DNA of 5,605 bases from Acidobacteriaceae bacterium (GTDB lineage Bacteria; Acidobacteriota; Terriglobia; Terriglobales; Acidobacteriaceae): the NCBI GenBank assembly GCA_003133425.1, contig PKXI01000388.1:1-5605 (forward strand), given 5' to 3'. This document shows, in pieces, positions 5,339 through 5,605 of this stretch. A model generated the notes under the pieces. The model saw nothing but the letters and a program-made list of their open reading frames with translations. It did not search any database and was not told the DNA's origin. The position numbers were made by a program, and so were the translations under genes. Numbering within the stretch: the stretch's first letter is position 1; each line of letters begins with the position of its first letter.

Positions 5339-5605
5339 TCATGCCGATTTATCCATTATGTACAGTACTTGTGCTTGGCCCGATTGCTTCCGCAGCACAC
5401 GTTGAACGGTTGCTGTCGAGATGCGATGGCCCCTGGCGATCTGACGGATACTCTGGCCCTGGCAGCGGTCACGCTGGATAGCTTCATGGTCCAGTTATAA
5501 TGGTTGACGGCCGATGTGCTGGCCTTCGAGCCGGGCGCGCTTCATACGCGCCGCCCCTTCTTCTGTGGTGTGGTGTATCCGTGCTTGGCAACGTAGCTTT
5601 CGATG
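5339..5605 (-). pseudogene. Serine recombinase (resolvase/invertase) C-terminal remnant, interrupted by a stop
   Basis: The minus-strand frame from the window edge reads MKRARLEGQHIGRQPL, then an in-frame TAA (5497-5495), then LDHEAIQRDRCQGQSIRQIA and STATVQRVLRKQ, ending at TGA 5341-5339. RARxEGxxIGRxPL marks the end of the resolvase long helix. GQSIRQIARGHRIS-TATVQRVL is the resolvase-type helix-turn-helix (about residues 52-71 of the 89-codon fragment), which normally binds the recombination site. The interrupting codon sits where a residue between PL and LD is expected, so a single substitution (GAA or AAA to TAA) would explain it. To the right of 5545 another frame is more coding-like (IESYVAKHGYTTPQKKGRRV, stop at 5544-5542 overlapping ATG as ATGA), so the upstream part may also be frameshifted or belong to a different gene. 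The catalytic Ser domain is outside the window or lost. Confidence 0.6.

Overview
The window looks like soil-type Acidobacteriota DNA (Terriglobia/Solibacter-like), though this is inferred from gene content alone. The main clue is a very large 'Oar-like' TonB-dependent receptor that starts with a carboxypeptidase-regulatory-like domain, a family strongly expanded in that phylum. It lies beside a Tat-exported hypothetical glycoside hydrolase. Both main genes are GC-rich with strong GC3. All convincing coding sequence is on the minus strand, so the window reads right to left.

Layout in direction of transcription. At 5339-5605 there is the C-terminal remnant of a serine recombinase (resolvase), interrupted by an in-frame TAA. 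At 4414-5338 there is about 0.9 kb without a confident gene. It holds a near-perfect intrinsic terminator for plus-strand transcription (5248-5280), a preceding stretch rich in inverted repeats that may be a small structured RNA (5091-5280), a perfect 11-bp inverted repeat (4941-4965), an AT-rich patch (about 41% GC, 4681-4980), and two short overlapping minus-strand ORFs (4904-4641 and 4657-4406), the second of which overlaps the start of the hydrolase gene by 8 bases. At 4413-2227 is a complete 728-residue Tat-signal protein with a GHL6-type barrel, a GH42-type trimerisation (amidotransferase-like) domain and a C-terminal beta domain. A 240-base gap follows, with a nested palindrome just after the stop codon. 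At 1986-1 is the receptor gene, 662 codons present, without its 3' end.

Inferred function: the Tat protein would act on a glycan-like substrate outside the cytoplasm, and the receptor would form the outer-membrane entry gate. This would be a minimal receptor-plus-hydrolase locus with no SusD-type lipoprotein visible. The AT-rich patch and the broken recombinase suggest that the upstream side is an accessory or formerly mobile segment joined to this locus. No tRNA, rRNA, CRISPR array or intact insertion sequence was seen.
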